Below the pieces are notes generated by a model. The model saw only the letters and a list, made by a program, of their open reading frames with translations, was not told where the DNA came from and ran no database searches. Shown in pieces: positions 1 to 10,383 of a stretch of DNA of 64,000 bases. Within the stretch, counting starts at the first letter, position 1; each line of letters starts with the position of its first letter. The translations under genes and the position numbers were made by a program. The stretch is from Propionibacteriaceae bacterium (GTDB lineage: Bacteria > Actinomycetota > Actinomycetes > Propionibacteriales > Propionibacteriaceae): assembly GCA_031271975.1 (NCBI GenBank), contig JAISUR010000016.1, positions 124,001-188,000 of the forward strand, read 5' to 3'.

Positions 1-3000
1 CCTCCGTCGCCGGCTTGGCCGCCGCCGACTGGAAGCACGTCGACCTGGTGATCACCGCGAGCGCCACCAAGCTCTATGTCAACGGCGAACTGGTCTCGAC
101 GTCCACGGCGGGCTCGCCGCCGGCGCTGAGCACCATCATGGGTTCCTCGGGGGGCATCCTGCAGATCGGCAAGGCGAACTGGACCAGCTCCGGCGAGTTC
201 TTCCAAGGCTTGCTGGACAACTACACCATCTACGGCGAAGCGCTGTCCGGCGCCGACATCGCCGCCGCCAACTGGGCGCGCGACCGCGTCGCGCTGACCT
301 CGCTGGCCGTTCCCACCCAGGTGGCCAACAACACCGTGCTCCCGGCGACCAGCACCTTCGGCTCGGCGATCTCCTGGGCCACCTCGGATGCCGCGCACCT
401 GGACGTGGACGGCACGGTCACTCGCCCGGCCGAAGGCGACCCGAACGCGGTCGTCACGCTGACCGCCACGATCTCCAACGGCTCGGATTCCAAGAGCCGC
501 AACTTCACGGTGACGGTGCTCTCCTTCGGCGAGCCCGAGCCGGCGGTGACCATCGCCAACGTGTGCGCCACCGAGCGCGTGTCCTACTCGGCGACCTATA
601 CCGAGTGGGCCTACTACCCGAAGAAGTCCTGCGACCAGAACGCCGCGACCAGCTGGTCGAACTGGGTCTCCGGCGGGCGCTCCGCCGACACGGTCACCTA
701 CGACTTCGTCGACCCGTATGTCTTCGCCCAGATCACTGTCCGGCCCACCGAGCGCGCCCCGCTGACGTTGGCCGTCGAGTACTTGGACGCCGTCACCCAC
801 GAGTGGACCGCGGTGTCTAACTCCAACACTTCGCCCGCGCTGGCAATCAACGTGGACTCTGTCATCACCTTCGACCCGGTGACCGCCAAGGGTATCCGGC
901 TGGTGATGACGATGAACTCGTACGCCAAGATCGCCGAAGTCGTGCTGGGCCCGGTGACCACGCCGGTCGCAAACGCGGCGGACCGGGTGCAGGCGGATTT
1001 GGACGCCATCTCATTCCCGTACGCCAACGACGTCCGCTCCGCTGTCACCTTGCCTGCCACGGGCGAGGTTTACGGCACGGCGATTTCGTGGGTGTCCTCG
1101 GATACGTCCGTCATCACTGACACTGACGCGGACGGCAAAGCAGCGGGCATGGTCAACCGCCAAGCCACCGATCAGACGGTCACCCTCACCGCGACCGCCG
1201 CCTACGGCGCTACCACGGCGTCCAAGGCGTTCACACTGACGGTGAAAAAGGCCTACACGATGCCGGAAACCACCGACTACCTGTTCGCCTCGTTCACCGG
1301 CTCAGAGGGCAGCCGCACCGACGAGCAGATCTACTTCGCCACCAGCCAGGACGGCGCCCACTTCACCGACCTGACCGCCAACGGCCAGCCCGTCCTGGAG
1401 AACAACTCGGGCGACCGCGGCACCCGCGACCCGTACATCGTGCGTTCCCCGGAAGGCGACCGGGTCTACATGATCGCCACCGACCTGTCCATCTACTACC
1501 GCAAGGGCTGGGGCTCCGCCGAGGCGACCGTGGTCGACTCCGGTTCCACCAAGATCGTGGTTTGGGAATCGACCGACCTCGCGCACTGGAGCGAGCCCCG
1601 GCTGGTCGAGTTGGCCGGCTACATTCCCGACGCGGGCATGATGTGGGCTCCCGAAGCCATGTGGGACGACACCACCGGCCAGTACTACGTCTACTGGGCC
1701 ACGACCTCGTCCGCGACGAACACCTTGGGTGACGCGACGAACGTCTACATCTCCACAACCCGCGACTTCTACTCGTTCACCGAGCCGAAGCTGTGGATTG
1801 ACCGGGCAAACAGCTCCATCATCGACACCACCATGATCAAGGTGGGCGACTGGTACTACCGCGCTTCCGGAGACGGCCAGATCACCATCGAGAAGACGAA
1901 GAACCCGGCCGCGCAGACCCTGGGCCTGAACACCACCGGCACCGACCAGGAATGGGTGCTCGTGGGCACGCTTTCCTCGATCTTCGGCAACTCGAACTAC
2001 TCCGGCTCCAAGCTGGAAGGCCCGGAGTTCTTCAAGTACAACGTGGACGACTACCCCGCCGGCACCTACGGCCTGATGGCTGACCAGTACGCCGACGGCC
2101 TGGGCTATCTGCCGTTCCGCACCACCAACATCGCTTCCACCAGCACTTCGGACTGGACGTACGCCAGCGACGTCGACTTCGGCACGCTGAAGAAGCGGCA
2201 CGGCACGATCCTGCCGATCACCGCCACCGAGTACGCCAAGATCCAGGCCTACTTCTCCGGCGCGGGCGACGCGGAGGACGCCACACCCGCCCAGGCGCTG
2301 GCGATCCCGTCGGTGGTCGTGGAAGACCTGCCCGCTACCAGCATGGGCGAGGACATCGCCTGGTCGTTCAGCACGCCCGGCATCGTGGCGGCCGACGGCA
2401 AGGTCACCGCTCCGACGTCCGGGTCTGTCACCGGCACGCTGACGGCTGTCGTGGGCGGCGAGACTGTCACGGCGACCGTCGAGATCACCGCCAAGGGCGG
2501 CGAACTGGCCACGTTCGTACGGTCCGGTGAGGGCGACATGCTCGCCTATGTCGACGACCGGCGCGCCGACTCCCTGTATGTGGCCGCCAAGCCCGCCGGC
2601 CAGACTTCATGGGAGGCGCTCAACCGCAACCAGGCGGTCATCGCCGTGAAGTGGAACGGCTCGCAATCGACCAATCCGAACGCGCAGATGGGATCGCCGG
2701 AGATCTTCCGGCAGGCCGACGGCACGCTCGGCGCGGTGGCCACCGCCAACAACGCCGGCACCACCATTTACGTTTGGGACGCGGACGACAAGAACGTGTT
2801 CCGCAACCAGCGCTCGCTGACTGTTGCGTCGACTGGCGTGGTCCGGGACGCCCACGTCGCCTACGACGCAGGTTCGGGCAAGTATAAGGTGTACTGGCGC
2901 AGTGCCACCTCGTTGTGGTTCGTGTCCATCTTCGACAACTTGAACTCCGGCGCCACGCCGACCGATACCTTCATGGCCGAAGAAGCCCTCTTCGCCGCCG

Positions 3001-6000
3001 TGGGTGCCCTGCCGACCGGGGCCGACACCGCGCAAGCCTCGTCGGTCGCCTTGTCCCAGGCCGAGTTCGACGCGTTCTACTACAAGTACGTGGACTTGCA
3101 GAACACCTCTGTGAACACGCCACTGACCCAGAACCTCAACGTGGGCGACACCCCGGCGGCGCTGCCCGCGCAGGTTGAGATGGGCTACAACGACGGCTCC
3201 ACGAAGAAGCTGAACGTGGAATGGGACGCCGCCGACCTGGCCGCCGTGGACACCAACACGCCGGGCGTCTACGAGATCAAGGGCGAGGTGCAGCAGGACG
3301 ACTACGCCTATCCGTTCATCGCCGGCCGCGCTGATCCGCACATGTTCTACAACGAGGACGACGGCTACTGGTATGTGACTGGTTCGCACTACAACCAGGC
3401 CTACGACGGCGCGATCAGCCAGCAACAGAGCTACCGTAAGCTCGGCCTGCGCCGCGCCACCACGATTGAAGGGTTGCAGACCGCCACCGAGGCGATCATC
3501 TACGACCCGGATTCGACGAACGGCGTCGGCTACAACTACTCGGCGTTCATTTGGGCGCCCGAGTTCCACAAGATCAACGGCAAGTGGTGGATCGTCGTCG
3601 GCATGCAGTCCACGTGGTCGACCAACGGCAACTACCCCAACGCCACCGTCATCATCCCGTTCACCGGCGACGAAGACGACGTCCGCGACGGCAAGATGCT
3701 CGACGCCAGCTTCTGGGGCACCCCGATCGCACTCAACGTCGGCGCCAGTTGGGACGTCTCCTATTGGGAGAAGAACGGCCAGGGCTACTGGATTTCGCCG
3801 CCGTCGGGCGACATGACCTTCCGCGTGTACAAGGCGCAAATGGGCGACGGCGTGACGCCGCTGCCGGTGGGCGGATACTCCGTGATCTACCAGCTCGAAT
3901 ATCCAATGCACTACGGCAAGGACAACTGGACGGCTACCTCGGAGGGCACCGACCATGGCGTCATTGAAGGCCCGTACATCGTCGAGTTGGGCGACTACCT
4001 CTACCTGGTCTACTCCATGGGCACGGTCGACAAGTACTACGCCCTGGGCACTTTGATGGCCGACAAGGACGCGGACATTTCCGATCCGGCGGCCTGGACG
4101 GCCATCCCGTACGTGCAGATGTCCAGCGAAGACGTTTCCGACGGCCAGATCGGCGGGGCCCCGCAGGTCGCCGCCGGCCACAACTCGCTGGTCTTTGACG
4201 ACGCAGGCAACTTGATGAACGTCTACCACGCCCGCCCGAACCCGCTGCCGCAGGCCGGTGCGTCCGGCGCCGGCGGCCTGTTCGACCCGTCGCGCTCCAT
4301 CGCGATCAACTCGGTCAACGTGCGCGCGGACGGCACGCTGGAACTGGCGATCACTTCCGACCAAGAAGTGGCCCCGGCCAACAAGGTTGTCGAGGCCTAC
4401 ATCACCGTCGGCTCGGTCACGCTGGCTTCGGCGATCACGATCACGGGCGCTGACGGCGGCACGCTGACCTTGCCCAAGGGCGACACGGCCACCCTCGGCG
4501 CGACGGTCGCCCCGGCCGACGCCACCGTGCAGGATGTGACCTGGTCCAGCTCGAACCCGTCCGTGGTTTCGGTCACGGCAGACGGCACCCTCACGGCCAA
4601 CGCCCGCGGCACCGCGGTCATCACGGCGACGGCGAAGGACGGCTCCGGAGTCACCGCGTCGGTGACCGTCACCGTGCCGCTCACCACGCAGGTCGACCCG
4701 CTCAACCCGCTGCTGTGGTACGACTTCTCCGACGAGGCCGGCAATATCGTCTCCGACGTCACCGGAAACGGCCACGACGGCACGATCGTCGGCACCCCGG
4801 ACTGGGGCGACGGCACGTTGACCTTGAACGGCCAGTACATCAAACTGCCCGACGGCCTGCTGGCGGGCAAGCATGACATCACCATCAGCTTCGACTCGCT
4901 GACCAACGGGGCCACCGAGGCGAAGAGCTGGGTGTTCTACGCGGCGGCCAACACCACCGCGCCGACATACCAGACGGAGAAGTACTTGGCTGTCGAGGAC
5001 ATGTCGAACACGGTGAACGTGCAGCGCTGGGTGAACACCGGCTCGCGCGACAACACTGGCAACGCCACCGCCGAAGGCTTGTCCAGCGGAGCTTGGCGCC
5101 ACGTCGACCTCGTCATCACCGACACGTACACCAAGCTGTACGTCGACGGGCAGTTGCTGGGGCAGTCCACCGACACGACCGGGCGCACCCTGCCCGACAT
5201 CCTCGGCGCCTCCGGCGGCATCATCCAGCTCGGTAAGGCCAACTGGGGCAGCGGCGAGTTCTACGACGGCGTGCTGGACAACTTTAAGATCTATGACCGG
5301 GCGATGACGCAGGACGACTTCCTGATCGACACCGGGCTGTACCTGGACGCGTCCGCGCAGATCCTCTCCGACAAGCGGACGACTGAATCCGGCAAGGAAA
5401 TCGTCACACTGGTGCTCGACCAGTGGGCGCTCGGCGGCAACGTCACCGGCGCGGTCGCCGACAAGGCGAACGTCACCTTGGACTTCTACGTCAAGGAAGG
5501 CTCCACGCTGACGCTGGCTGACGGCTCGCCGCTCCCGGCCGCGTTCGACCTGACCAACCCGGTCGATCTGAAGGTGACCCCGGCATCCGGCTCGCCGGTC
5601 ATCTACGAGGTGCGCGCCGAAGTGCTGGTCACCCCAGTCCGCATCCCGGGCCTGGTCGACGGCACCGGCGTGACCGGAATGAAGTTCTTCGCCGATCCGG
5701 AAGTGTTCGCGGAAAACGGCAAGTACTACATCTATCCCACCACGGACGGCTATTCATCGTGGCGCGGTTGGCAGATCCACGCGTTCGAGTCCACCGACCT
5801 GGTCACCTGGGTCGACAAGGGCGTCGTGATCGACCTGCAAGACCAGAACCTCGACGGCACGCCGGATTCGTCCATCCTGACCAGCCGCACCCAGAACGCC
5901 TGGGCGCCGGCGATGGCCAAGCGCGACGGCAAGTACTACCTGTACTTCTCCGGCGGCGGGCAGTCCAACGTGGCGATCTCCGAGACCAGCCCGTATTCCG

Positions 6001-9000
6001 GCTTCGTACTGCAGAACGCCGTGGTGGCCAACTCCATCGATCCGGACGTCTTCCAGGATCCGGCCGACGGCAAGTGGTACCTGGCTTGGGGCCAGTCCGG
6101 CATCCAATACTGCGAGTTGAACGACGACATGTTGTCGTGCAAGCCGGGGACGACCTACACGGCGGCGATTTCCGGCTTCCGCGAGGGCTCGTACCTCACC
6201 TACCGCGACGGGATCTACTACTTCTCGTACTCGGTCAACGACACCAACGATGCCACCTACCACGTGCGCTACGCGACTGCGACGTCGATGGCGGGCCCGT
6301 GGACCTATCAGGGCGAGGTGCTCAACCAGGACGTCAGCAAGGGCATCTTGGGCACCGGCCACCATTCGGTGCTGCAGATCCCGGGTACGGACGACTGGTA
6401 TGTCGTCTACCACGCGTTCCTGAACGACGCGATGCGCCCGCGCCTGACCGACACCGGTACCGGCAGCCAGATCGCCACCGGCAACAAGCGCGAGGTCCGC
6501 ATAGCGCGGCTCACCTACGCCGCCGACGGCTCCTGGAACCGCATCCCGGTCACCTACGAGGGAGTGCTCCCGGAGACGACGCCGCAGGTGAACGTCACCG
6601 GCGACGAGTCCGGCATGGCCGCTGGGACGGTCTTGACGGCCGCGTTCAACGAAGGCTGGGACGGCCAGACTTGGCAGTGGTACCGCGACGGTTCGCCGAT
6701 CACCGGCGCGACCAACGCCAGCTACACGCTGACCACCGCCGATGAAGGCGCCGAGATCACCGTCAAGGGCGTCGCCGAACACCAGTGGGTGTTGAATAAC
6801 GACGGCGACGGCCCGTCTGTGACTGACGAAATCGAAGGTGTGGCCGGCGTTGGCGACACCTCCAACGCGGACGACCTGCTCGATGCGATCGTGCTGCCGT
6901 CCACGCTGGCCGCCGGCGATGTGCTGCCGGCCACCTCCAACGACGCGGCGATCACCTGGACGGTCACGTCCGGTTCGATCACGCACGCTGGCGGGGCCAT
7001 CGCGAACGCGCCCGAGACCGGCTACGCGCAGGTGGTGCTGACCGCCACCATCAACGGGGTCTCCAGGGACTTCCCGGTGCAGGTCATCGGCTCCGACCAC
7101 GCCACGTTGGCCGCCTACACGGTGAACCAGACGACGCGCAACGTCGACGATCCGGAGTTGGAACGCTCCATTCACTTGGCGGTTTACGAACCCGGCGGGA
7201 CCTGGACGGCGCTGAACTCCGGCGCGGGCGTGGTCTTCGCCACCTTCGAGGGCACTTCGGTCACCGCGAACGGTTCCAAGCGCTTCACGGGCACGCCGAC
7301 GTTGTTCCGCACCGCCGATGGCGGGTTCGGAGCGCTCGCGCCGCGGGTCCAGTCCGACGGCACCCCGGTGGCGGCCGACAAGGGCAAGGTGATCGTTTTC
7401 ACCTCGCCGGACGGCGTCACCTGGACTGAGGTTGGCCTGCTGGAGCTCACCACTTCGCAGCGGGTCGCGAAGGCCGAAGCCACGTGGGACGGCGACGAAT
7501 ACCGCATCGTGTGGACGGACGGGCTGAACACCACGCATCTGGCGGCCTCCGCTGACTTGGTGACGGCCAGCGACGTGCTCACCGGCTTGGCTCCGGCCAC
7601 AGTCGCGCGCACGGCGGGCACCGGCATCAGCTACGCGAACCTGGCGGCCACGCTGCCGATCACGCTTTCCGAGGCGGCCACGCTGAACAACCTGCTGGGA
7701 CGGGTGCGCAACACCACCATCGACGCTCCGGCCGACATCGAGATCAGCCAGAACGCGGCGGTGACGCTGCCGCAGCAGATTACGGCGAATTACTCCGATT
7801 CGGGCACGCACGATATGGACGTCACCTGGGATCTGTCCGCGGTGGACACCTCCACGCCGGGCGTGTACACGGCCACCGGCACGTTGGGCTTCCAGCAGGC
7901 GATCTACCCGCTCATCGCGCAGCGGGCCGATCCGACGGCGTTCCGCTACACCGACCCGGTCACCTCGGCCAAGTCCTGGCTGTTCATCTCCACCGACGAC
8001 GACGGGCAGGATGAGTTCTTCATCCGGCAGGCGTCGACGCTGGCGGGCATCCAGACGGCGTCCGACAACCGCATCCTGGGCAAGGGCCTGTGCAGCGGTT
8101 CGACCACCGGCGCGCAACTGTGGGCTCCCGAGCTGCACGAAGTCGACGGCGAGCTGTACCTGCTGTTCGCCGCGACGCCGAACTGCAACAACTCGTGGAG
8201 TTCGGTGCAGGCGTACACGATGCATCTGAAGACGGGCCAGAACCCGCTGTTGGCGGCCTCTTGGGAGACCCCGCAGCGGGTGCAGAACTCGTCCGGTGGC
8301 ACGCTGACCACGCTCGGGACGTCGATCTCGCTCGACATGACGCACTTCCGCGACGCGGGCAAGGACTATGTGGTCTGGTCGGACCGCATCATCTCGCCGT
8401 CGTCCCCGGCCGTGCTGAAGATCGGCGAAGTGGAAGTCTCCGCGACCGGCGCTTGGAAGCTGAAGTCTGAAGCGAAGGTGCTGACCGTTCCGGATTCGGG
8501 CTGGGACTACAACACTGACCCGGTCGATGAGGGCCCGTTCGCGATTCTGCGCGACGGCAAGATCTTCATCACCTACTCCGGTTCGGGTGTGAACTCCACT
8601 TACGCGGTGGGCTTGGTCTCGGCCGATTCGGGCGCGGACCTGCTCGACGTGGCTTCATGGACGAAGCGGACGTATCCGATCTGGTCGAATGAGGGCCCGA
8701 TCACGAACAACTGGGGTCCGGGCCACAACTCGTACGTCTACGACGACGCGGGCAACCTGTACAACGTCTTCCACGCCATGGCGACCTCTTCGGGGACGCG
8801 CGACGCGGGTATCCGGATGGTGTATTTCCGCGCCGACGGCTCGCCGATTCTGGACATGACGGACACCGAATGGCTGGCCGCGGAAAACCGGACGGTTGCG
8901 GTCCAGGTGACGGTTGTCGCCGTGGACAACTCCGAGTTGGCCGACCTGGTCACCTCGCTGTCCGGGATCGAGCCGGAGGATTACAGCTCCAGCACTTGGG

Positions 9001-10364
9001 CTGATTTCGCCCTGGCGTTGGAAGCCGCCGAAGACGTGCTGGCCGACACGACCGCCACGCAAACGCAGATCGACGCGGCCAGGGAGGCGCTGCTGACGGC
9101 TGTCGACGCCTTGAACCACGACGTGTCGGTGTTGGCCGTGCTGGTCGCACAAGCTCAAGCGCTCGACGCGTCGGACTACACGGCGGCTTCGTGGGCGGCG
9201 CTGCAGACAGCCATCGCGGACGCTGAGGAGGCCCTGGAGGATCCCACGCTGACGCACGCCGCGGCGGCTTCCCAAGCTGACGCTTTGCTGGACGCCATCA
9301 CCTCCTTGGTGCCGCGCTCGGCGGCCGAGCTGCCCAACCGGAACGTCCTCGCGGGCGCGCTGGCGGTGGCGGCGGCGATCATCACTTCGCACGCCGATTA
9401 CGGGCAGCACACCGCGGGCTCGTACGCGCAGTTCCTGGTGGCGTACACCGCCGCCCATACGGTGATGGATTCGGAAACCGCCACGCAGGCGGACGTCGAC
9501 GCGGCGCTGGGCGCGCTGGTCACGGCCATCATCGGGCTGGACGACAACTTGGAGCCGTTCACGAAGGTGGGCACGCCGAAGATCTCCGGCACGAAGAAGG
9601 TCGGGAAGGTGCTGAAGGTGTCCTCGTACGGTTCGTGGACGCCGAAGCCTTACGCCTATGGCTACCAGTGGTATCGGGACGGCCTGGCCATCGCGGGCGC
9701 CAACTCGTCGTCGTACGAGCTGGTCGCCGCCGACCGCGGCAAGCGGATCACCGTGCGGGTCATCGCCAAGCTCGACGACTACCAGTTGACCTATTCGAAC
9801 TCGTCCAAGAAGACTTCGAAGATCGGCTACGGCACGCTGACGGCGAAGACCGTCGTCCAGGGCACGGCCGCCAACGGCCAGACGCTCATCGCGGACACGT
9901 CCGCTTGGACGGCTGGGACGACGCTGACTTACCAGTGGTACCGCAACTCGTCGAAGATCGCGGGCGCGGTCGCGGACAGCTACACGCTCACCGACGCCGA
10001 CTTGGGCAAGACCATCAAGGTGAAGGTGACCGGTGTCAAGGACGGCTACAAGAAGAAGTCGCAGACTTCGGCGAAGACGGCGAAGGTGGCCAAGTTCGCC
10101 TTCACCGTAACGCCGGACCCGGTCATCCAAGGCACTCCCACGGTGGGTTCAGCGCTGTCGGTCGATGTGGGTGTTTGGACGCCCACGCCGTCCGCGTACT
10201 CGTACCAGTGGTACGCGAACGGGAAGGCCATCTCCAAGGCGACTAAGTCGTCGTACACGCCGAGCAGCAAGTATGCCGGCAAGCAGCTCACAGTGAAGGT
10301 GACCGGCAAACTCGCCGACCACGCCACTGTGGCCCTGGTATCGGCCCCCGTGACAGTGGCCTGA
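1..10364 (+). CDS. Giant secreted multidomain GH43 arabinan/arabinoxylan hydrolase (5' end outside window)
   Basis: Probably releases arabinose or xylose from plant arabinan or arabinoxylan outside the cell. The frame is open to the window edge, so the N-terminus and any signal peptide are missing. Residues here count from the TTG codon at 15. Order: end of a LamG domain (1-95), atrophied Ig domain, discoidin/F5-8C-like domain (183-312), Ig, GH43-A (about 418-745), Ig, degenerate GH43-like unit (838-1000), Big_4, GH43-B (1095-1460), Big_2, LamG, beta domain, GH43-C (1880-2190), Ig domains, second degenerate unit (2362-2545), Big_4, GH43-D (2628-2960), three FIVAR repeats and a three-unit Ig-like tail (3184-3449). 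Each intact unit has the family's base Asp in a DP motif and acid Glu in an EG motif: D472/E668, D1107/E1318, D1894/E2057, D2639/E2839. There is no sortase motif. The stop lies 19 nt before the next gene, so the two are probably co-transcribed. Substrate is inferred from family only. Confidence 0.85.
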   Translation, partial: SVAGLAAADWKHVDLVITASATKLYVNGELVSTSTAGSPPALSTIMGSSGGILQIGKANWTSSGEFFQGLLDNYTIYGEALSGADIAAANWARDRVALTSLAVPTQVANNTVLPATSTFGSAISWATSDAAHLDVDGTVTRPAEGDPNAVVTLTATISNGSDSKSRNFTVTVLSFGEPEPAVTIANVCATERVSYSATYTEWAYYPKKSCDQNAATSWSNWVSGGRSADTVTYDFVDPYVFAQITVRPTERAPLTLAVEYLDAVTHEWTAVSNSNTSPALAINVDSVITFDPVTAKGIRLVMTMNSYAKIAEVVLGPVTTPVANAADRVQADLDAISFPYANDVRSAVTLPATGEVYGTAISWVSSDTSVITDTDADGKAAGMVNRQATDQTVTLTATAAYGATTASKAFTLTVKKAYTMPETTDYLFASFTGSEGSRTDEQIYFATSQDGAHFTDLTANGQPVLENNSGDRGTRDPYIVRSPEGDRVYMIATDLSIYYRKGWGSAEATVVDSGSTKIVVWESTDLAHWSEPRLVELAGYIPDAGMMWAPEAMWDDTTGQYYVYWATTSSATNTLGDATNVYISTTRDFYSFTEPKLWIDRANSSIIDTTMIKVGDWYYRASGDGQITIEKTKNPAAQTLGLNTTGTDQEWVLVGTLSSIFGNSNYSGSKLEGPEFFKYNVDDYPAGTYGLMADQYADGLGYLPFRTTNIASTSTSDWTYASDVDFGTLKKRHGTILPITATEYAKIQAYFSGAGDAEDATPAQALAIPSVVVEDLPATSMGEDIAWSFSTPGIVAADGKVTAPTSGSVTGTLTAVVGGETVTATVEITAKGGELATFVRSGEGDMLAYVDDRRADSLYVAAKPAGQTSWEALNRNQAVIAVKWNGSQSTNPNAQMGSPEIFRQADGTLGAVATANNAGTTIYVWDADDKNVFRNQRSLTVASTGVVRDAHVAYDAGSGKYKVYWRSATSLWFVSIFDNLNSGATPTDTFMAEEALFAAVGALPTGADTAQASSVALSQAEFDAFYYKYVDLQNTSVNTPLTQNLNVGDTPAALPAQVEMGYNDGSTKKLNVEWDAADLAAVDTNTPGVYEIKGEVQQDDYAYPFIAGRADPHMFYNEDDGYWYVTGSHYNQAYDGAISQQQSYRKLGLRRATTIEGLQTATEAIIYDPDSTNGVGYNYSAFIWAPEFHKINGKWWIVVGMQSTWSTNGNYPNATVIIPFTGDEDDVRDGKMLDASFWGTPIALNVGASWDVSYWEKNGQGYWISPPSGDMTFRVYKAQMGDGVTPLPVGGYSVIYQLEYPMHYGKDNWTATSEGTDHGVIEGPYIVELGDYLYLVYSMGTVDKYYALGTLMADKDADISDPAAWTAIPYVQMSSEDVSDGQIGGAPQVAAGHNSLVFDDAGNLMNVYHARPNPLPQAGASGAGGLFDPSRSIAINSVNVRADGTLELAITSDQEVAPANKVVEAYITVGSVTLASAITITGADGGTLTLPKGDTATLGATVAPADATVQDVTWSSSNPSVVSVTADGTLTANARGTAVITATAKDGSGVTASVTVTVPLTTQVDPLNPLLWYDFSDEAGNIVSDVTGNGHDGTIVGTPDWGDGTLTLNGQYIKLPDGLLAGKHDITISFDSLTNGATEAKSWVFYAAANTTAPTYQTEKYLAVEDMSNTVNVQRWVNTGSRDNTGNATAEGLSSGAWRHVDLVITDTYTKLYVDGQLLGQSTDTTGRTLPDILGASGGIIQLGKANWGSGEFYDGVLDNFKIYDRAMTQDDFLIDTGLYLDASAQILSDKRTTESGKEIVTLVLDQWALGGNVTGAVADKANVTLDFYVKEGSTLTLADGSPLPAAFDLTNPVDLKVTPASGSPVIYEVRAEVLVTPVRIPGLVDGTGVTGMKFFADPEVFAENGKYYIYPTTDGYSSWRGWQIHAFESTDLVTWVDKGVVIDLQDQNLDGTPDSSILTSRTQNAWAPAMAKRDGKYYLYFSGGGQSNVAISETSPYSGFVLQNAVVANSIDPDVFQDPADGKWYLAWGQSGIQYCELNDDMLSCKPGTTYTAAISGFREGSYLTYRDGIYYFSYSVNDTNDATYHVRYATATSMAGPWTYQGEVLNQDVSKGILGTGHHSVLQIPGTDDWYVVYHAFLNDAMRPRLTDTGTGSQIATGNKREVRIARLTYAADGSWNRIPVTYEGVLPETTPQVNVTGDESGMAAGTVLTAAFNEGWDGQTWQWYRDGSPITGATNASYTLTTADEGAEITVKGVAEHQWVLNNDGDGPSVTDEIEGVAGVGDTSNADDLLDAIVLPSTLAAGDVLPATSNDAAITWTVTSGSITHAGGAIANAPETGYAQVVLTATINGVSRDFPVQVIGSDHATLAAYTVNQTTRNVDDPELERSIHLAVYEPGGTWTALNSGAGVVFATFEGTSVTANGSKRFTGTPTLFRTADGGFGALAPRVQSDGTPVAADKGKVIVFTSPDGVTWTEVGLLELTTSQRVAKAEATWDGDEYRIVWTDGLNTTHLAASADLVTASDVLTGLAPATVARTAGTGISYANLAATLPITLSEAATLNNLLGRVRNTTIDAPADIEISQNAAVTLPQQITANYSDSGTHDMDVTWDLSAVDTSTPGVYTATGTLGFQQAIYPLIAQRADPTAFRYTDPVTSAKSWLFISTDDDGQDEFFIRQASTLAGIQTASDNRILGKGLCSGSTTGAQLWAPELHEVDGELYLLFAATPNCNNSWSSVQAYTMHLKTGQNPLLAASWETPQRVQNSSGGTLTTLGTSISLDMTHFRDAGKDYVVWSDRIISPSSPAVLKIGEVEVSATGAWKLKSEAKVLTVPDSGWDYNTDPVDEGPFAILRDGKIFITYSGSGVNSTYAVGLVSADSGADLLDVASWTKRTYPIWSNEGPITNNWGPGHNSYVYDDAGNLYNVFHAMATSSGTRDAGIRMVYFRADGSPILDMTDTEWLAAENRTVAVQVTVVAVDNSELADLVTSLSGIEPEDYSSSTWADFALALEAAEDVLADTTATQTQIDAAREALLTAVDALNHDVSVLAVLVAQAQALDASDYTAASWAALQTAIADAEEALEDPTLTHAAAASQADALLDAITSLVPRSAAELPNRNVLAGALAVAAAIITSHADYGQHTAGSYAQFLVAYTAAHTVMDSETATQADVDAALGALVTAIIGLDDNLEPFTKVGTPKISGTKKVGKVLKVSSYGSWTPKPYAYGYQWYRDGLAIAGANSSSYELVAADRGKRITVRVIAKLDDYQLTYSNSSKKTSKIGYGTLTAKTVVQGTAANGQTLIADTSAWTAGTTLTYQWYRNSSKIAGAVADSYTLTDADLGKTIKVKVTGVKDGYKKKSQTSAKTAKVAKFAFTVTPDPVIQGTPTVGSALSVDVGVWTPTPSAYSYQWYANGKAISKATKSSYTPSSKYAGKQLTVKVTGKLADHATVALVSAPVTVA

Positions 10365-10383
10365 GCTGGAGAGGAACACCAAG

